64,000 bases of DNA from Axinella damicornis. Taxonomy: Eukaryota > Porifera > Demospongiae > Axinellida > Axinellidae. Under the pieces are notes generated by a model. That model saw nothing but the letters and a program-made list of their open reading frames with translations. It was not told where the DNA came from and ran no database searches. Both the position numbers and the translations under genes were made by a program. Location of the stretch: positions 13,946,450-14,010,449 of the forward strand of contig OZ007507.1 of NCBI GenBank assembly GCA_963931865.1, read 5' to 3'. Positions 34,554-45,298 of the stretch are shown here, in pieces. Within the stretch, counting starts at the first letter, position 1. Each line of letters opens with the position of its first letter.

Positions 34554-36321
34554 GTGGGGTCACCTGTAGGAGCAGAATGGTAGGACAGGGGAAGTGGGTG
34601 GGGTCACCTGTAGGAGCAGAATGGTGGGACAAGGGAGGTGGGTGGGTTCACCTGTAGGAGCAGAATGGTAGGACAGGGGAAGTGGGTGGGGTCACCTGTA
34701 GGAGCAGAATGGTGGGACAAGGGAGGTGGGTGGGTTCACCTGTAGGAGCAGAATGGTAGGACAGGGGAAGTGGGTGGGTTCACCTGTAGGAGCAGAATGG
34801 TGGGACAGGGGAGGTGGGTGGGGTAACCTGTAGGAGCAGAATGGTGGGACAAGGGAGGTGGGTGGGGTCACCTGTAGGAGCAGAATGGTGGGACAAGGGA
34901 GGTGGGTGGGTTCACCTGTAGGAGCAGAATGGTAGGACAGGGGAAGTGGGTGGGGTCACCTGTAGGAGCAGAATGGTGGGACAGGGGAGGTGGGTGGGGT
35001 AACCTGTAGGAGCACAATGGTGGGACAAGGGAGGTGGGTGGGTTCACCTGTAGGAGCAGAATGGTAGGACAAGGGAAGTGGGTGGGGTCACCTGTAGGAG
35101 CAGAATGGTGGGACAAGGGAGGTGGGTGGGTTCACCTGTAGGAGCAGAATGGTAGGACAGGGGAAGTGGGTGGGTTCACCTGTAGGAGCAGAATGGTGGG
35201 ACAGGGGAGGTGGGTGGGGTCACCTGTAGGAGCAGAATGGTAGGACAGGGGAGGTGGGTTGGGTCACCTGTAGAAGCAGAATAGTAGGACAGGGGAGGTG
35301 GGCGGGTTCACCTGTAGGAGCAGAATGGTGGGACAAGGGAGGTGGGTGGGTTCACCTGTAGGAGCAGAATGGTAGGACAGGGGAAGTGGGTGGGGTCACC
35401 TGTAGGAGCAGAATGGTGGGACAGGGGAGGTGGGTGGGTTCACCTGTAGGAGCAGAATGGTAGGACAGGGGAGGTGGGAGGGTTCACCTGTAGGAGCAGA
35501 ATGGTGGGACAGGGGAGGTGGGTGGGGTCACCTGTAGGAGCAGAATGGTAGGACAGGGGAGGTGGGTTGGGTCACCTGTAGAAGCAGAATAGTAGGACAG
35601 GGGAGGTGGGCGGGTTCACCTGTAGGAGCAGAATGGTGGGACAAGGGAGGTGGGTGGGGTCACCTGTAGGAGCAGAATGGTAGGACAGGGGAGGTGGGTG
35701 GGGTCACCTGTAGGAGCAGAAAAGTGGGACAGGAAACACCGAAAAACTTTGTTCTAGTTATTACGGTAGCTATACCCCATTAGTACCAAGGCAGCACCAT
35801 ACATGTGAGAAATAGATATGAGCAGCATTAACTCCAATATGCTGCCCCAGGTAATGTACAGTTTGTAGCTTGCTAGTAATCAAGCCATAATGCACCTGAG
35901 TTTGATGATCCTGCTTTGTATCTGTCATCTTCTTCTTTCAACAATGTATACAGGAACTTCACTGGTAGAGGAGAGATCTCTTACTGTACTACAGCTTATA
36001 GTGTGTACCCTACTCTCATATACAGTCTCACCAATCTGATGAATAGGTCGTAGGCTATATGGAATGTGAGTTGCACACCTTCTGTAGCTTTCATCTATGT
36101 ACTGTTTCATGCAGACCAGCAAGAATAAACATGGTGTAGGAACACACTATTGTACACATCTTTAAAATTGTGCCGATATTCGGAAACCTTTCCATTGCTA
36201 GTGTTTGTTTCCGTTACAAGCGCATCTCCTGAAGACCTCAATGCAGCTAGCTACTGAAGGCTTCAATGAAGTTCCGTAAGATTTGTAAGTGAAGTTGCAC
36301 CATTTTTCAGAGACTTAGGTA

Positions 36322-37172
36322 GCGTAACCTACCAATTATCGTCACCTGAATTTGCATGATTTGCAGCATCGTCTAGGAACGGTTCCAGGACACCAAACTT
36401 GCACCGACGTATAGACCGTCACGCCCTCTATAAGCCCTACCACCGTTAAAGCTGTTACGTATTTCCGGCTTTTAGCGGTGCACTAGCGAATGCAACCTCA
36501 CGCAAATCAATTATCGGCACCCTGTACGTATTATCGTCACTGCCTAGTACTCCCATAGATAATCCTGGGTCAATTATCGGCACATGCTGATGGCATCGAC
36601 TCACCTCCATCCCTTGAAGGCCACAAAAATCCACCAAAAATCCCCCAGGTTCATGACCATTCTATCTATCACCAAGTGAAAAAAAAAACACCAAAGCATG
36701 CAACCCCTTCAATATATGAATTTTTGAATAAAATTCGTTCATCACACTACACAGTAAAAGCAAAACAATTCTCTTTCTTCCACATCCAGTACGTGGTACA
36801 TTCGTGGAGCCATCTCTTGCACACGCACTCCACCCATTCTGATCCAGCACAGTCATGCTAGTCGTCCTCAAAAGTCTGAGCAGTGGCAGGAGAGGACCCA
36901 AGGTCGCGGTCTCTCCCTACGCTTGTTTTGATTAGACATGAACAGCCCTACAACATAAAATGGCTAAAAGGACAGTAAATGACATCCAGTTATAACCTTT
37001 TAAACAAAGACAAACCTTCTGCAAAGCTTCAGCCTTGTAAACAGCTTGCGCGACGATGACGTAATGCGAATGGAATCCGTATTTTCGCCGCTTACTCTCC
37101 GTTTACTAAGCGCCGATAATTGGTATGCCGGGTGCCGATAATAAGGTCATGCCGATAATTGGTGGTTTACGC
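36322..37172. mobile_element. TA-flanked miniature element nested in an older repeat
   Basis: GCGTAACCTACCAATTATCG at the left and the inverted CCGATAATTGGTGGTTTACGC at the right, each next to TA. The interior repeats CAATTATCGGCAC-type motifs. Flanks resemble the uninterrupted sequence at about 11010-11140 (AGAAGTTCCGTAAG...GTATGTACAAAGCT). Confidence 0.7.
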
Positions 37173-37508
37173 TACATACAAAGCTAGCGTTCTTTGAACG
37201 TAACCTTGCGATTCTTGTAAGAAGCCTTCTTTCCAGATTAACATGAGGTGCAGATTCTTATCATTATGGCTATGCCACTGATGCAAAGGGTCTGAATTCC
37301 AACCTAATATTGTTGGTTCCCTACTGTTCACCAGCTGTCATATAGAGGGGGCCCCAAGTTCTCTGAGGGGGACCCAGGTCCCTATATTCCTGGGGACCCG
37401 TTTGGGGGGTCCCCCTGCACATTTTCCCATGATACCAACTATCGTTCTCACTTTGGAACAGACCTTGGACCCAAACTGGCTATCATAGCTATAAGCAACA
37501 TCCGTTAA

Positions 37509-38147
37509 CCCTTTAACTACCGAATTCTTCCCACCAAGACAACACATTTTCATGCATTCAGCGCACACCACTTTCGTAAATTCGTAGGTACTCCTCTCCC
37601 ACAGCATTCGCTCCTCAGCGGCCAAACTTGGTGGGTCCCGCACACATGGAGAGACCCCTCTGGCAATACCGTTAATGATATTCATGACCCCCCACAAGCC
37701 CAGCAATCGGAGGTCAAAGGTGGATGTCAGCCGGATTTTCGCCCAGCATTTCCCTAAAACTTGGGCCAGATCTGACTGATGGCACACCTTATACCACCAA
37801 TTTGCAGGTTTTCTTGAGGCCCTGGGTGGGGTCCATGAATATCATTAGAATCAAAAATTCTCGGGTCAATGAATCTCATTAAAATCAAAAAATGCCCACG
37901 ACATGCGAAAGGGGGGGGGGGGGGGGGGGGGGGGCTGCCGCCCCCCCTTTCGATACCCCCCCCCCCCCCCCCGCTTGTACATTTAGTGGGGGAGGCGCGC
38001 TGAAATCTGACCACATTTTTGAGTTCGTCCCTCAAAGTCGTCCCTAGGCCCTCTGAAGCCTTTTTGGTCTCTTTTTGGACTGACGAGAAGCCCTACAAGT
38101 GCATAGGGTCTAAATGACGTCTATAGACGTTAATGGGGCTTAAAGGG
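37509..38147. mobile_element. TTAA-flanked miniature element, 639 bp
   Basis: CCCTTTAACTACC after TTAA (37505-37508) and CTTAAAGGG before TTAA (38148-38151). The interior matches 735-1005 in reverse. It contains poly-G and poly-C runs at 37910-37970. Confidence 0.75.
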
Positions 38148-39050
38148 TTAAACACTACAATTTGCTCGATGATATTTTGCTGTCTGCGTCACCATTTCTG
38201 TCTATATATCATGAACCTTATCGTGCACTAACTGTCACTGGTGGTTTTGCTTCAGGAAGGCTAAGTAGCTACCATGGTAGCTATGTATTCATGACCTTCA
38301 GCTATCAGTCATGTGTCATTGTGTTGTATGCTACTTCTCTATCATCACAGGCTATATTATGCAATTCTTCCTGTTGACCAGAACAACTCATGAGAAAATT
38401 AGGGTTATGATTTATTCTTAACTCCATGCAGACAGAGTACTAGTTGTATCAGAGGCTATCTATGCTATTAGATCTATTTCTCCATACATTTTGCACTTGT
38501 TCTTAGAATTGTCTTTCCTGTTACACTATATAGCTGCACTTTATAAGGTAGCACATGTTACAGTAACTAACGTATATATACGTGCATGCACAGTTTGCGC
38601 ACAAAATTGACATAGCTATACATGTATACCAGCAAGAGCCTGGACACCATCCGCATGTATACTGTTACTATTAAATTAAAAGGCTATAGAGAATGACATT
38701 CACAGTGCTAGTTAATGGGAACAGCATATAGCTATATAATGGACAGAGCGAGAATATTTCTCCTCCATAATTATTATGTGCATCATACAATCATGCTATG
38801 TGCTTCCAGGTTATGTATGTCCCTCCCCCCACGATATTATCAGGATGCATTTCAGAGAGATCACCATAAAATATAATGTGTCAGGCCCACCGTGCACTCT
38901 GGCGGATATAAAAAGCAGACATTTCACATAATAATGAAACCTATACAGAGCTCTATATAGCTAGCTACATAGCTGTTCCAAACTTTCACAAAACACCCAT
39001 GTGCGATTTATACAAACCTACGAAAGTATAATTGGAGGTGTAGCTATATA
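38148..39050. other. No gene seen
   Basis: AT-rich spacer downstream of the minus-strand GTPase gene. The 71-codon frame at 38162 shows no domain. Confidence 0.5.
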
Positions 39051-40280
39051 TCAGTTTTCAATTTGCTTTAGCATTAAACTATGTAGCTGGCCATGGGCAG
39101 CCTTGGCTTCAGCTGCAGCTTTCTTCCTGGCTTTGAATGCCACAACTGCATAAACAAGCGCACCTACTCCTACACCCACTGCACTGACCACCAGGCCTGC
39201 AGTAGCAATTTGCCATCCGCTAGCAGCAAGAACAGCAGTGGCAACTGTTGGGATAAGCTTGTTGGTGCCTACGTCGACGGCTTGGGACAGTAGTTTCTGG
39301 GATAGTTTTTGAACTGCCTGGCCTACAGCTGGCTGCATTGACTTAAAAATAGCATTCAATGCCATCCAACCAACATTTCCGCCAAACAGTCCTTCTGTTT
39401 TGCCTAGATCTTGTGGGTTAATGTTGATTGTCTGCTGATGTGCCTCAAGCTGTTTTTCTTGTGGGCAGGCAGCAGCAGCTTTCGCTTGGTACGGTGATTG
39501 GATCCTAAGACGATGGAGGTTGATCCCCAGGAGGGCGGGTTGGGCATTTTCTTTTGTCTTGAGGAATGCTTCAAACCAGAAAGGAGAGAGCCAGTCGTCA
39601 CGATCAGGGGGAGGTGTCTGACGATATCCAGTTGGAACAATTGAAATAGATGCTACGATGCTTTCAGGCAACAATATTCTCTTAGTGAGCACCTTTCTCA
39701 GCTGTGTTTGCCAGGCTGTGAAAACCTCCTCAAAATGCTCCAACTTGTCCTTTGTATCTCCGGGTGATGGTTTGACCTCATTTGCAAATGTCAAGACAAA
39801 GATGGCATTTTTCCAGACTTCTGGACCAATTCTATCTGTCAGCTCTTTGATTCCAATGGTGTCGTCAGTTGTCAGTCGATCACACATTTTCATACAGTAC
39901 AGCAAAAGATCAGCCTCTTGGGTCTTTCTGGCAATCTTTTCGAGGTTTGCTTCACAGGTGGCTTCCTCTGCAAAAACATCAGCGCACCCAGGCGTATCCC
40001 AGATTGTGGTCTGAATCGGCCTTACTCTGGTGCCAACAGAGACAGCTATTTCAGCGCTGTAAGGCGTAACATCAAGCGTCTCAGAAACAGGCGAAATTCC
40101 TTCCTTGGCTACAATCCTCCCAACGAGGCCATTCACCAGTGACGTTTTTCCAGCTCCTAACCTGCCACAGACTACGACGCTGAGGGAGTCCTTTCCAGAA
40201 GCTAGATATTCGGAGACAAGCTGGGTGCTTTCATCCGGATCCTGGGGTGTAGAGGATGCCATGTTGCAGCCTGGGCGCAA
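39051..40280 (-). CDS. AIG1-like GTPase, single exon, 409 aa
   Basis: Uninterrupted frame with two possible Met (40280 and 40262; MASSTPQ from the second). P-loop CGRLGAGKTSLVNGL, G3 DTPG, then ADLLLYCMKMCDRLTTDD and VWKNAIFVLTFANEV, which matches the beta-strand/G4 region; a canonical NKxD is not evident. The cluster signature IVPTGY...PPPDRDDWLSPFW follows. The C-terminal ~130 residues hold a hydrophobic hairpin (IPTVATAVLAASGWQ, ATAGLVVSAVGVGVG) and a basic end. Likely a membrane-anchored GTPase of the AIG1/Toc34 superfamily (GIMAP-related); cellular role inferred. It is divergent from the neighbour starting at 40313, and the 5' ends nearly touch. Confidence 0.85.
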   Translation of the reverse strand: MRPGCNMASSTPQDPDESTQLVSEYLASGKDSLSVVVCGRLGAGKTSLVNGLVGRIVAKEGISPVSETLDVTPYSAEIAVSVGTRVRPIQTTIWDTPGCADVFAEEATCEANLEKIARKTQEADLLLYCMKMCDRLTTDDTIGIKELTDRIGPEVWKNAIFVLTFANEVKPSPGDTKDKLEHFEEVFTAWQTQLRKVLTKRILLPESIVASISIVPTGYRQTPPPDRDDWLSPFWFEAFLKTKENAQPALLGINLHRLRIQSPYQAKAAAACPQEKQLEAHQQTININPQDLGKTEGLFGGNVGWMALNAIFKSMQPAVGQAVQKLSQKLLSQAVDVGTNKLIPTVATAVLAASGWQIATAGLVVSAVGVGVGALVYAVVAFKARKKAAAEAKAAHGQLHSLMLKQIEN

Positions 40281-40312
40281 AAGGGAAGGTGTCTCGTTCC
40301 CAGACTAGGAGA

Positions 40313-41326
40313 ATGGATTTCATTCGTAGCGGAACTGAAGTTCCCCAGCTTCCGTTCTGGGTTACTACAGTTGATGGCAGACCGATCATGGCTAATCAGG
40401 AAGACGATAATGGCTTTGAACCTTTAGATATGGACAGTGTGGCAAACCAGGAAGGGCAGTTGAAGGTGGTTGTGTGTGGAAAGGTCCAGACTGGGAAATC
40501 CTCCCTTATCAACAGCCTAGGAGGGGCAGAAGTGGCCAAGGAGTACCTTTCACCCCAGGATCAGTCCCCCAAATGTGCTGGCTATGGAATACAGATTGAA
40601 ATCCGTGATAGACAGCAGACGAAGACCATCAATGTTCTGCTGTGGGATTCTCCCGGGCTGGGAGGAGCCTTTGGCAACAATGAGGAAATTCTTCAGCAAG
40701 TGGTTGAGAAGGCGAAAGGAACAGATCTCCTGGTCTACTGTTTGGATATGCGCAGGAGATTGGAGCAGGACGACGTGGATGGGATCACCCAACTAACAAA
40801 CCATCTCGGACAGGAGGTCTGGAGGAATGCAGTATTTGCTCTTACGTATGCAAATGGTGTCAATCCTCCTCCACACAGCACTGTAGACAAAATCCAGTTC
40901 TTTCAGCAGTCGTTGTCGGAATGGGAAGCTGTCATTAAACAGGTGCTTAAAAATAAGACAACACTATCTGAAGATGAGATTAGCAGAGTGGCTATTGTAC
41001 CTGTTGGCTACCACAATCGTCCTCCCCCTGATAGTAGTGACTGGCTCACACCGTTCTGGAGGGAAGCATTCCTCAAGATGAAAGATAATCCTCTTTTGGA
41101 AGGACTTGACTATAACACCCTGACAGTAGGTACACCACGATACAACTGGCTACACATAGGTGTGGGTGTTATAGCGGGAGTTGCCGTGGGGGCAGTGACG
41201 GGAGGAATCGGACTGGGTGTTGTTGGTGCTGCTGTTGGTGGTGGACTTGGTGGTGTTGGGGGTGGAGCAACTGTAGCTGCTGTGAAGCACCTGTCACCTT
41301 GCAAGCTACACAAGAAGGAAAAGTAG
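40313..41326 (+). CDS. AIG1-like GTPase, single exon
   Basis: The frame is open from 40256. I prefer ATG 40313 (MDFIRSG); ATG 40388 (MANQEDD) is equally possible and matches the N-terminal length of the divergent paralogue. P-loop CGKVQTGKSSLINSL, G3 DSPGLGG, then TDLLVYCLDMRRRLEQDD, NAVFALTYANGV, IVPVGYHNRPPPDSSDWLTP. The tail is a Gly-rich hydrophobic hairpin (GVGVIAGVAVGAVTGG, GVVGAAVGGGLGGVGGG) ending KLHKKEK, the same type as the partial gene at 1-332. The G domain binds GTP and the tail probably inserts in a membrane (inference). It shares a promoter-sized or smaller space with the 40280 gene. Confidence 0.85.
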   Translation: MDFIRSGTEVPQLPFWVTTVDGRPIMANQEDDNGFEPLDMDSVANQEGQLKVVVCGKVQTGKSSLINSLGGAEVAKEYLSPQDQSPKCAGYGIQIEIRDRQQTKTINVLLWDSPGLGGAFGNNEEILQQVVEKAKGTDLLVYCLDMRRRLEQDDVDGITQLTNHLGQEVWRNAVFALTYANGVNPPPHSTVDKIQFFQQSLSEWEAVIKQVLKNKTTLSEDEISRVAIVPVGYHNRPPPDSSDWLTPFWREAFLKMKDNPLLEGLDYNTLTVGTPRYNWLHIGVGVIAGVAVGAVTGGIGLGVVGAAVGGGLGGVGGGATVAAVKHLSPCKLHKKEK

Positions 41327-41419
41327 CTCTCAGTATAAATGATGGCACAACGTCACTGTTAATTGTTGTGTGTTGAGTAATTGTTCATTGAGTCCACTTT
41401 GGACCAGCTGCATTTTTGT

Positions 41420-41495
41420 TAGCCTCGTTCCCAAGCCATCCCTCTGCCAGTAGCTATTTGACTGCAAGTGATCAAATACTGGCGGTGGGAATCAA
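41420..41495. repeat. Foldback-family end, remnant
   Basis: TAGCCTCGTTCCCAAGCCAT followed by CAGTA...TGATCAAATACTGGCGGTGGGAAT resembles the outer parts of the 9771 element. The opposite end is missing. Confidence 0.5.
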
Positions 41496-41729
41496 CAGCC
41501 CTCGGAACAATCAAGGCTACATTTATAGAAAGATGTTACTCCACTGTAGTGTTGTGCGTGAACAACTAGCTACACCTTTTGAAAGCAGTGCATGTGGAGG
41601 TCAACAGGGAATCACTCCAAGCGTTTTCTGACGAAGTAGTAAGTTGGGCTTGCGGGGGCGAGGCCACTCCCAGTCCAGTTCAGAGTAGCATGCAGTTTCG
41701 ATCTGTTCCGACGGAGAAACGTAGCGGTC

Positions 41730-44700
41730 ATGTCGATGGACACAAAGGCTGTCGCTAGAGCCTTCATGATCAATGAAGGGTCAGCAGAAGCAGAGGTACG
41801 CAGTGATAAAGGCCCTCGTGTTAACTTTACTTATTAGTCTTAGGCTCGCACAGTGATGGCCACAGAGATCTGAGAGTGGCAGTTGATAAAACAAGTGCCT
41901 GGACGGACTTCTTTCTACAGCAGCAATAAATGGCTGTATTGTAAATTATGGAGTAGCTATTTACTCAATTACTCATTTTTATCACTAATTCCCTGCTCTC
42001 ATTGGCATGATAATTATGGTCATGCTTCAACAGACGTCATATACCTATAGTCTCGCGGGACCAGACCCACACACAAGTGTGGGTCTGGCCCCGCGAGACT
42101 ATCATAATGATAGCTACCTTGCTAGTAGCCGAGATTCTTCTGAAGTTTGCAAATGGAAAGGGATGACAGAAGCTAAAGGACTGTGTAAAATGGTAGTCTC
42201 GTCCCCAGACCCTCCACGCGCTCCCGTAGGAAAAATTGAAGAGAAATGATGGTCTGGTACTTACTAGCTAGCGCACCAGAGGAATGTAGGGAATCCCAAC
42301 AGATGGGAAGGGAATCCCAACGAGCGTGTTAAATGCTGACGTGGCCTTGCACGAGCGGCTGCGCTTTGACTCTGAAGCTTGAAAACTATAGGGTTTCCGC
42401 AAACACGCAATTTAGTTCAATGAATATGCTTTAAGTAGCTCCGCACTCAACCCAGCGGAGATATGCCAGCTAGCAAGCCCATTTACCAGACCCTCCTTTC
42501 GAATTTTTCATACGGGGTGCGCACATAGAGGACAAGCGTGGAGGGTCTGGGGACGAGACTAGTGAAATGGTGCTGCCTGCTCTCTTCTGTGTGATGATTA
42601 ATAAAGGGCCAGGTGTCGAGTACCACCGTATACTGGTAGTCTAGCCCCACCCTAAGTACGTGCACACTTCCTGCCAGTGCTCGAGACCAGACAAGAGCAC
42701 TCTTGAAATGATGATGATGCCTGAGAGCTGGAAGCTAGTGATAAACTTTTAGAACCGGCAGCCCTAGCCTCGTTCCCAGGCCCGAGACGGCGAGGGCCTG
42801 GGAACGAGGCTAAGGCAGCCCGTTTCTGTAACACGGTACAGCCAGTTATCATGTTTCCAACACAGTCTGATAATATTATGGCTATTCCCATAGAGAATGT
42901 ATAGTAAATGCTAGCCAGAGCAACTAGGGTGATATTTTCCCATATCGCCCATGTAGGAAGTGGGTTGTCGCGTCCCCCTAGGGCATGAATGTTATTGCCA
43001 TGGCGCCAATGCATTAATAGATGCACAATACAAGGAATTCAAGATGATATAGTACCAGTTGCATGCAAGATGCTGGCCTGGAACCCTACTGGATGGAAGT
43101 GTAGACTGGGCGTGGCTATACTAGTAGGGGGCGGCGGCCAACTTACTCGCGGCTCACGTATTCACAGAATGACAGGAGGCCCGCAGGCTTCTCCAACTGC
43201 AAACCTGAAACATGCATTACTAGCCCATGCAAGTGACTCATACTACTAGCCTACGTAGCCTTGTTCCCAGGCCCGGGCCCCACCCCAGCTTTTGTTGCTT
43301 GCTTTTCGTATACTACAAGCGACAAAGATGGGGCGGGGCCTGGGAAGGAGGCTACTATACTAGCCCCAGTGGAAAACTATACTGGCTTTAGTTTGGTCAT
43401 AGGTAGTACTGAGTTCTCATGACACTGAACAATGACCTTTTTGATGTGTATTGTGCTTATCTGTGGTTTATGTAGGCTACCCCTTGTAGCAAATCCAATT
43501 GTTGCTGTAGCTACACTTGTGTAGTTGTATTGCCCATAACTGGCAGTCACAAAGGGCTGGCTGTATTCTAGCATCATCCCTTCAAACCCACGTCAACAGT
43601 TGCAAATTTTTGCAGCATATAGCCTTGTTCTCAGGCCATTCTCACCATCAGTATTTGATTGCTTGCAGTATGAAAATATGGCGGGGGAAGGCCTGGGAGA
43701 TTTGGTCACGTGATGACGTCAGGTAGACAGATGGTAGACACACAAGGGGCGGTGGCGGTATACCTCAATCTGTCCCCGGCGCTGTGAACAATGAACAGTA
43801 TTGATTATCTGCCTTGCAAATCCTCTGACTTCTAGCATATGGACAGACAGTACAAGAATGGGTATCGAGATTCTTCATTGGGCACTGCCCCCCATGTGTC
43901 TACCATGCATCTGTCTATCTGACGTCATTGCACGTGACCAATATCCCAGTTCTTCCCCCACTATATATTTACATACTGCAAGTAATCGATTATACTGCTG
44001 GTGGGAATGGCCTGGGAACAAGGCTAGCATATAATTTTATGATCCTGATTGTCAAAATTCATTATTGAGTACAAAATCCAGTCCACGGTCCAGTCCTGCC
44101 TCCACAGTTCAACTGTCCCTGCTTGCTTCCACTCTATTTCCAGGGTGACAAGATTGGACTATCAGAACTCAAAGACTATATCGAGTCTGGCAAGAGTACC
44201 CTGAAGTTTGTTATTTCGGGGAAGATGGGAGTTGGAAAGTCCTCACTCATTAATGGACTGCTTGGGAAAAATGTTGCAAAGGAAGCTCAGTCACCGTGCA
44301 CCATCACGTCCGAGATATCGGCATACCAACTACAAATAGAAGCGACCGATCATGCTGTAACAAAGAGTGTTGAAGTCCTCATCATGGATTGCCCAGGACT
44401 TGGAGACCCTGTCAATGACGAGGAGGCCAACCTCACTGCAATTTCAAAGCATTGTCAAGATGCTGACCTACTCATCTACTGCCTGGATATGCGAGGACGC
44501 TTTACCACAGCCGATGCCTCAGGGATGAAGGAGTTCAATCAACGTGTTGGTTCAGGCATCTGGAAGAATACTATGTTTGTCCTCACCTTTGCCAACCAAG
44601 TGTTGCCTTCGGACCCCAAACCTGCTGGATGGTTACAGATATTCACCTTTGGATATTACGGGAGACCAGATGACTCAGAGAGAAAGGGGAAATTTAGATC

Positions 44701-45298
44701 GCTGCTGAAAGAGTGGGAGGAAATACTACCAAAGTTCTTGAGGGAAAAAGTGAAACTACCTGAGGAGCTCATCAGTGATATCAGTCTCGTTCCTGCTGGC
44801 TATCGCAATCTCCCTCCTCCTGACCGGACGGACTGGTTCTCTGACTTTTGGTTTGCAGCACTCAGCAAGATCAAGGAAGATGCCAAGCCTGCCCTCATGG
44901 GGATCAATCTTCATCGTTTCAGGATCTCACCGCCTGGTGCCGTGCAAAAGAATGTAGACAACGACGAGCTACCAATTAACATTGTGACAGCCGGAAAGGC
45001 TACTGGAGCTGTGGCAGCGGGCACAACTGGAGGAGCTGCTCTTGGGGCGCTGATTGGGGTGATAGTTGGAGCAGTTGGAGGCCCAGCTGGTATGGCCATG
45101 GGTATGTATGCAGGAGCTATTGTAGGAGCAGGGATCGGAGCTGCAGGAGGTGGAACTGCTGGTGCAGCAGCCGGGCTAGCTGTTATCATTAGCGCTGTCC
45201 GCATGCATGCAGAGAAGGCAAAACGAAAAATTCAAGAAGAAGCCTCTAAAATGCTTCAGTCTGAGAGTAGTAAATCTGAAACTGAGAACAGTGTGTGA
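41730..45298 (+). CDS. AIG1-like GTPase, two exons, about 406 aa
   Basis: Exon 1, 41730-41795: MSMDTKAVARAFMINEGSAE... ends in phase 0 at GTACGC. Exon 2, 44144-45298, begins after TATTTCCAG in phase 0 with GDKIGLSELKDYIESGKS and has no Met of its own before the P-loop, which supports the join. P-loop SGKMGVGKSSLINGL, G3 DCPGLGDP, ADLLIYCLDMRGRFTTAD, MFVLTFANQV, SLVPAGYRNLPPPDRTDWFSDFW. The C-terminal ~110 residues are Gly/Ala-rich and hydrophobic (ALGALIGVIVGAVGGPAG, AGAIVGAGIGAAGGG), then a basic/acidic helix with Ser/Glu end. Membrane anchoring inferred. Exon 2 alone is certain; exon 1 is well supported by phase and position. The intron carries five foldback elements. Confidence 0.85.
42048..42101. 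mobile_element. Minimal foldback hairpin, 54 bp
   Basis: TAGTCTCGCGGG-A-CCAGACCCACAC pairs with GTGTGGGTCTGG-C-CCCGCGAGACTA with one mismatch and almost no loop. Confidence 0.8.
42194..42561. mobile_element. Foldback element, TAGTCTCGTCCCCAGACC ends
   Basis: The left end TAGTCTCGTCCCCAGACCCT pairs with the right end AGGGTCTGGGGACGAGACTA. A second AATTTTTC/GAAAAATT-type pairing lies inward. Confidence 0.75.
42765..42812. mobile_element. Minimal foldback, 48 bp
   Basis: TAGCCTCGTTCCCAGGCCC and GGGCCTGGGAACGAGGCTA are separated by about 10 bases. The TAGCCTCG-type ends are present with no interior. Confidence 0.8.
43256..43354. mobile_element. Foldback element, about 99 bp
   Basis: TAGCCTTGTTCCCAGGCCC...GCCCCACCCCAGC against GGGGCGGGGCCTGGGAAGGAGGCTA. 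The interior contains TTGTTGCTTG.../CAAGCGACAA pairing. Confidence 0.75.
43620..44026. mobile_element. Foldback miniature element, 407 bp
   Basis: Same subfamily as 9771-10181: TAGCCTTGTTCTCAGGCC left, GGCCTGGGAACAAGGCTA right, interior CTGTCCCCGGCGCTGTGAAC. It ends about 115 bp before the acceptor of GTPase exon 2. Confidence 0.75.

Larger units (their letters stand above)
32736..35733. repeat. Minisatellite, 44-bp unit, about 40 copies
   Basis: The unit is AGCAGAATGGTAGGACAGGG followed by GAGGTGGGTGGGGTCACCTGTAGG; successive units start 44 bp apart (32736, 32780). Variants alternate at a few positions (gTaGGAC/gTGGGAC, GAGGTG/GAAGTG, GGGTCA/GGTTCA). Two inserted miniature elements interrupt it (33167-33778 and 33962-34553). 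It lies in an inferred intron of the Ig gene. The sequence just before it (about 32690-32780) matches the reverse complement of the TTAA element interior at 11610-11700, which contains the ancestral unit. Confidence 0.95.
29537..36039 (+). pseudogene. Ig-domain gene with Ser/Thr-rich modular exons; in-frame stop in Ig exon
   Basis: Candidate leader exon 29537-29652 (MVSFDYLQLLIMFTQC), but its phase does not fit the next exon, so the true 5' end is open. Ig exon 29887-30216, phase 1 at both ends: VTLQCEPC...WCYQMAG...VVCISMG. TGA at 30207-30209 lies in frame three codons before the GTATGT donor. Next come two 39-nt exons, 30471-30509 (SASSSTSTPTLD) and 31546-31584 (SSSSSTSTPALY), then 31842-31907 (AHSNYTGTYSNSTVSTDSTS). 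All are phase 1 to phase 1 with good donors. A possible last exon, 35954-36039, encodes TSLVEERSLTVLQLIVCTLL and then TGA, which could be a hydrophobic anchor. Either nonsense-damaged or a soluble short form; exon linkage is inferred from phase alone. Confidence 0.45.

Noticed and set aside
34868..35116. 82-residue minus-strand open frame (SHHSAPTGDPTHFP repeats)
   Set aside because: It is a translation of the minisatellite; similar frames occur on any unit.
32736..35733. CRISPR-like array of regular repeats
   Set aside because: Repeats are contiguous 44-bp units with no spacers, in eukaryotic intronic DNA: a minisatellite.
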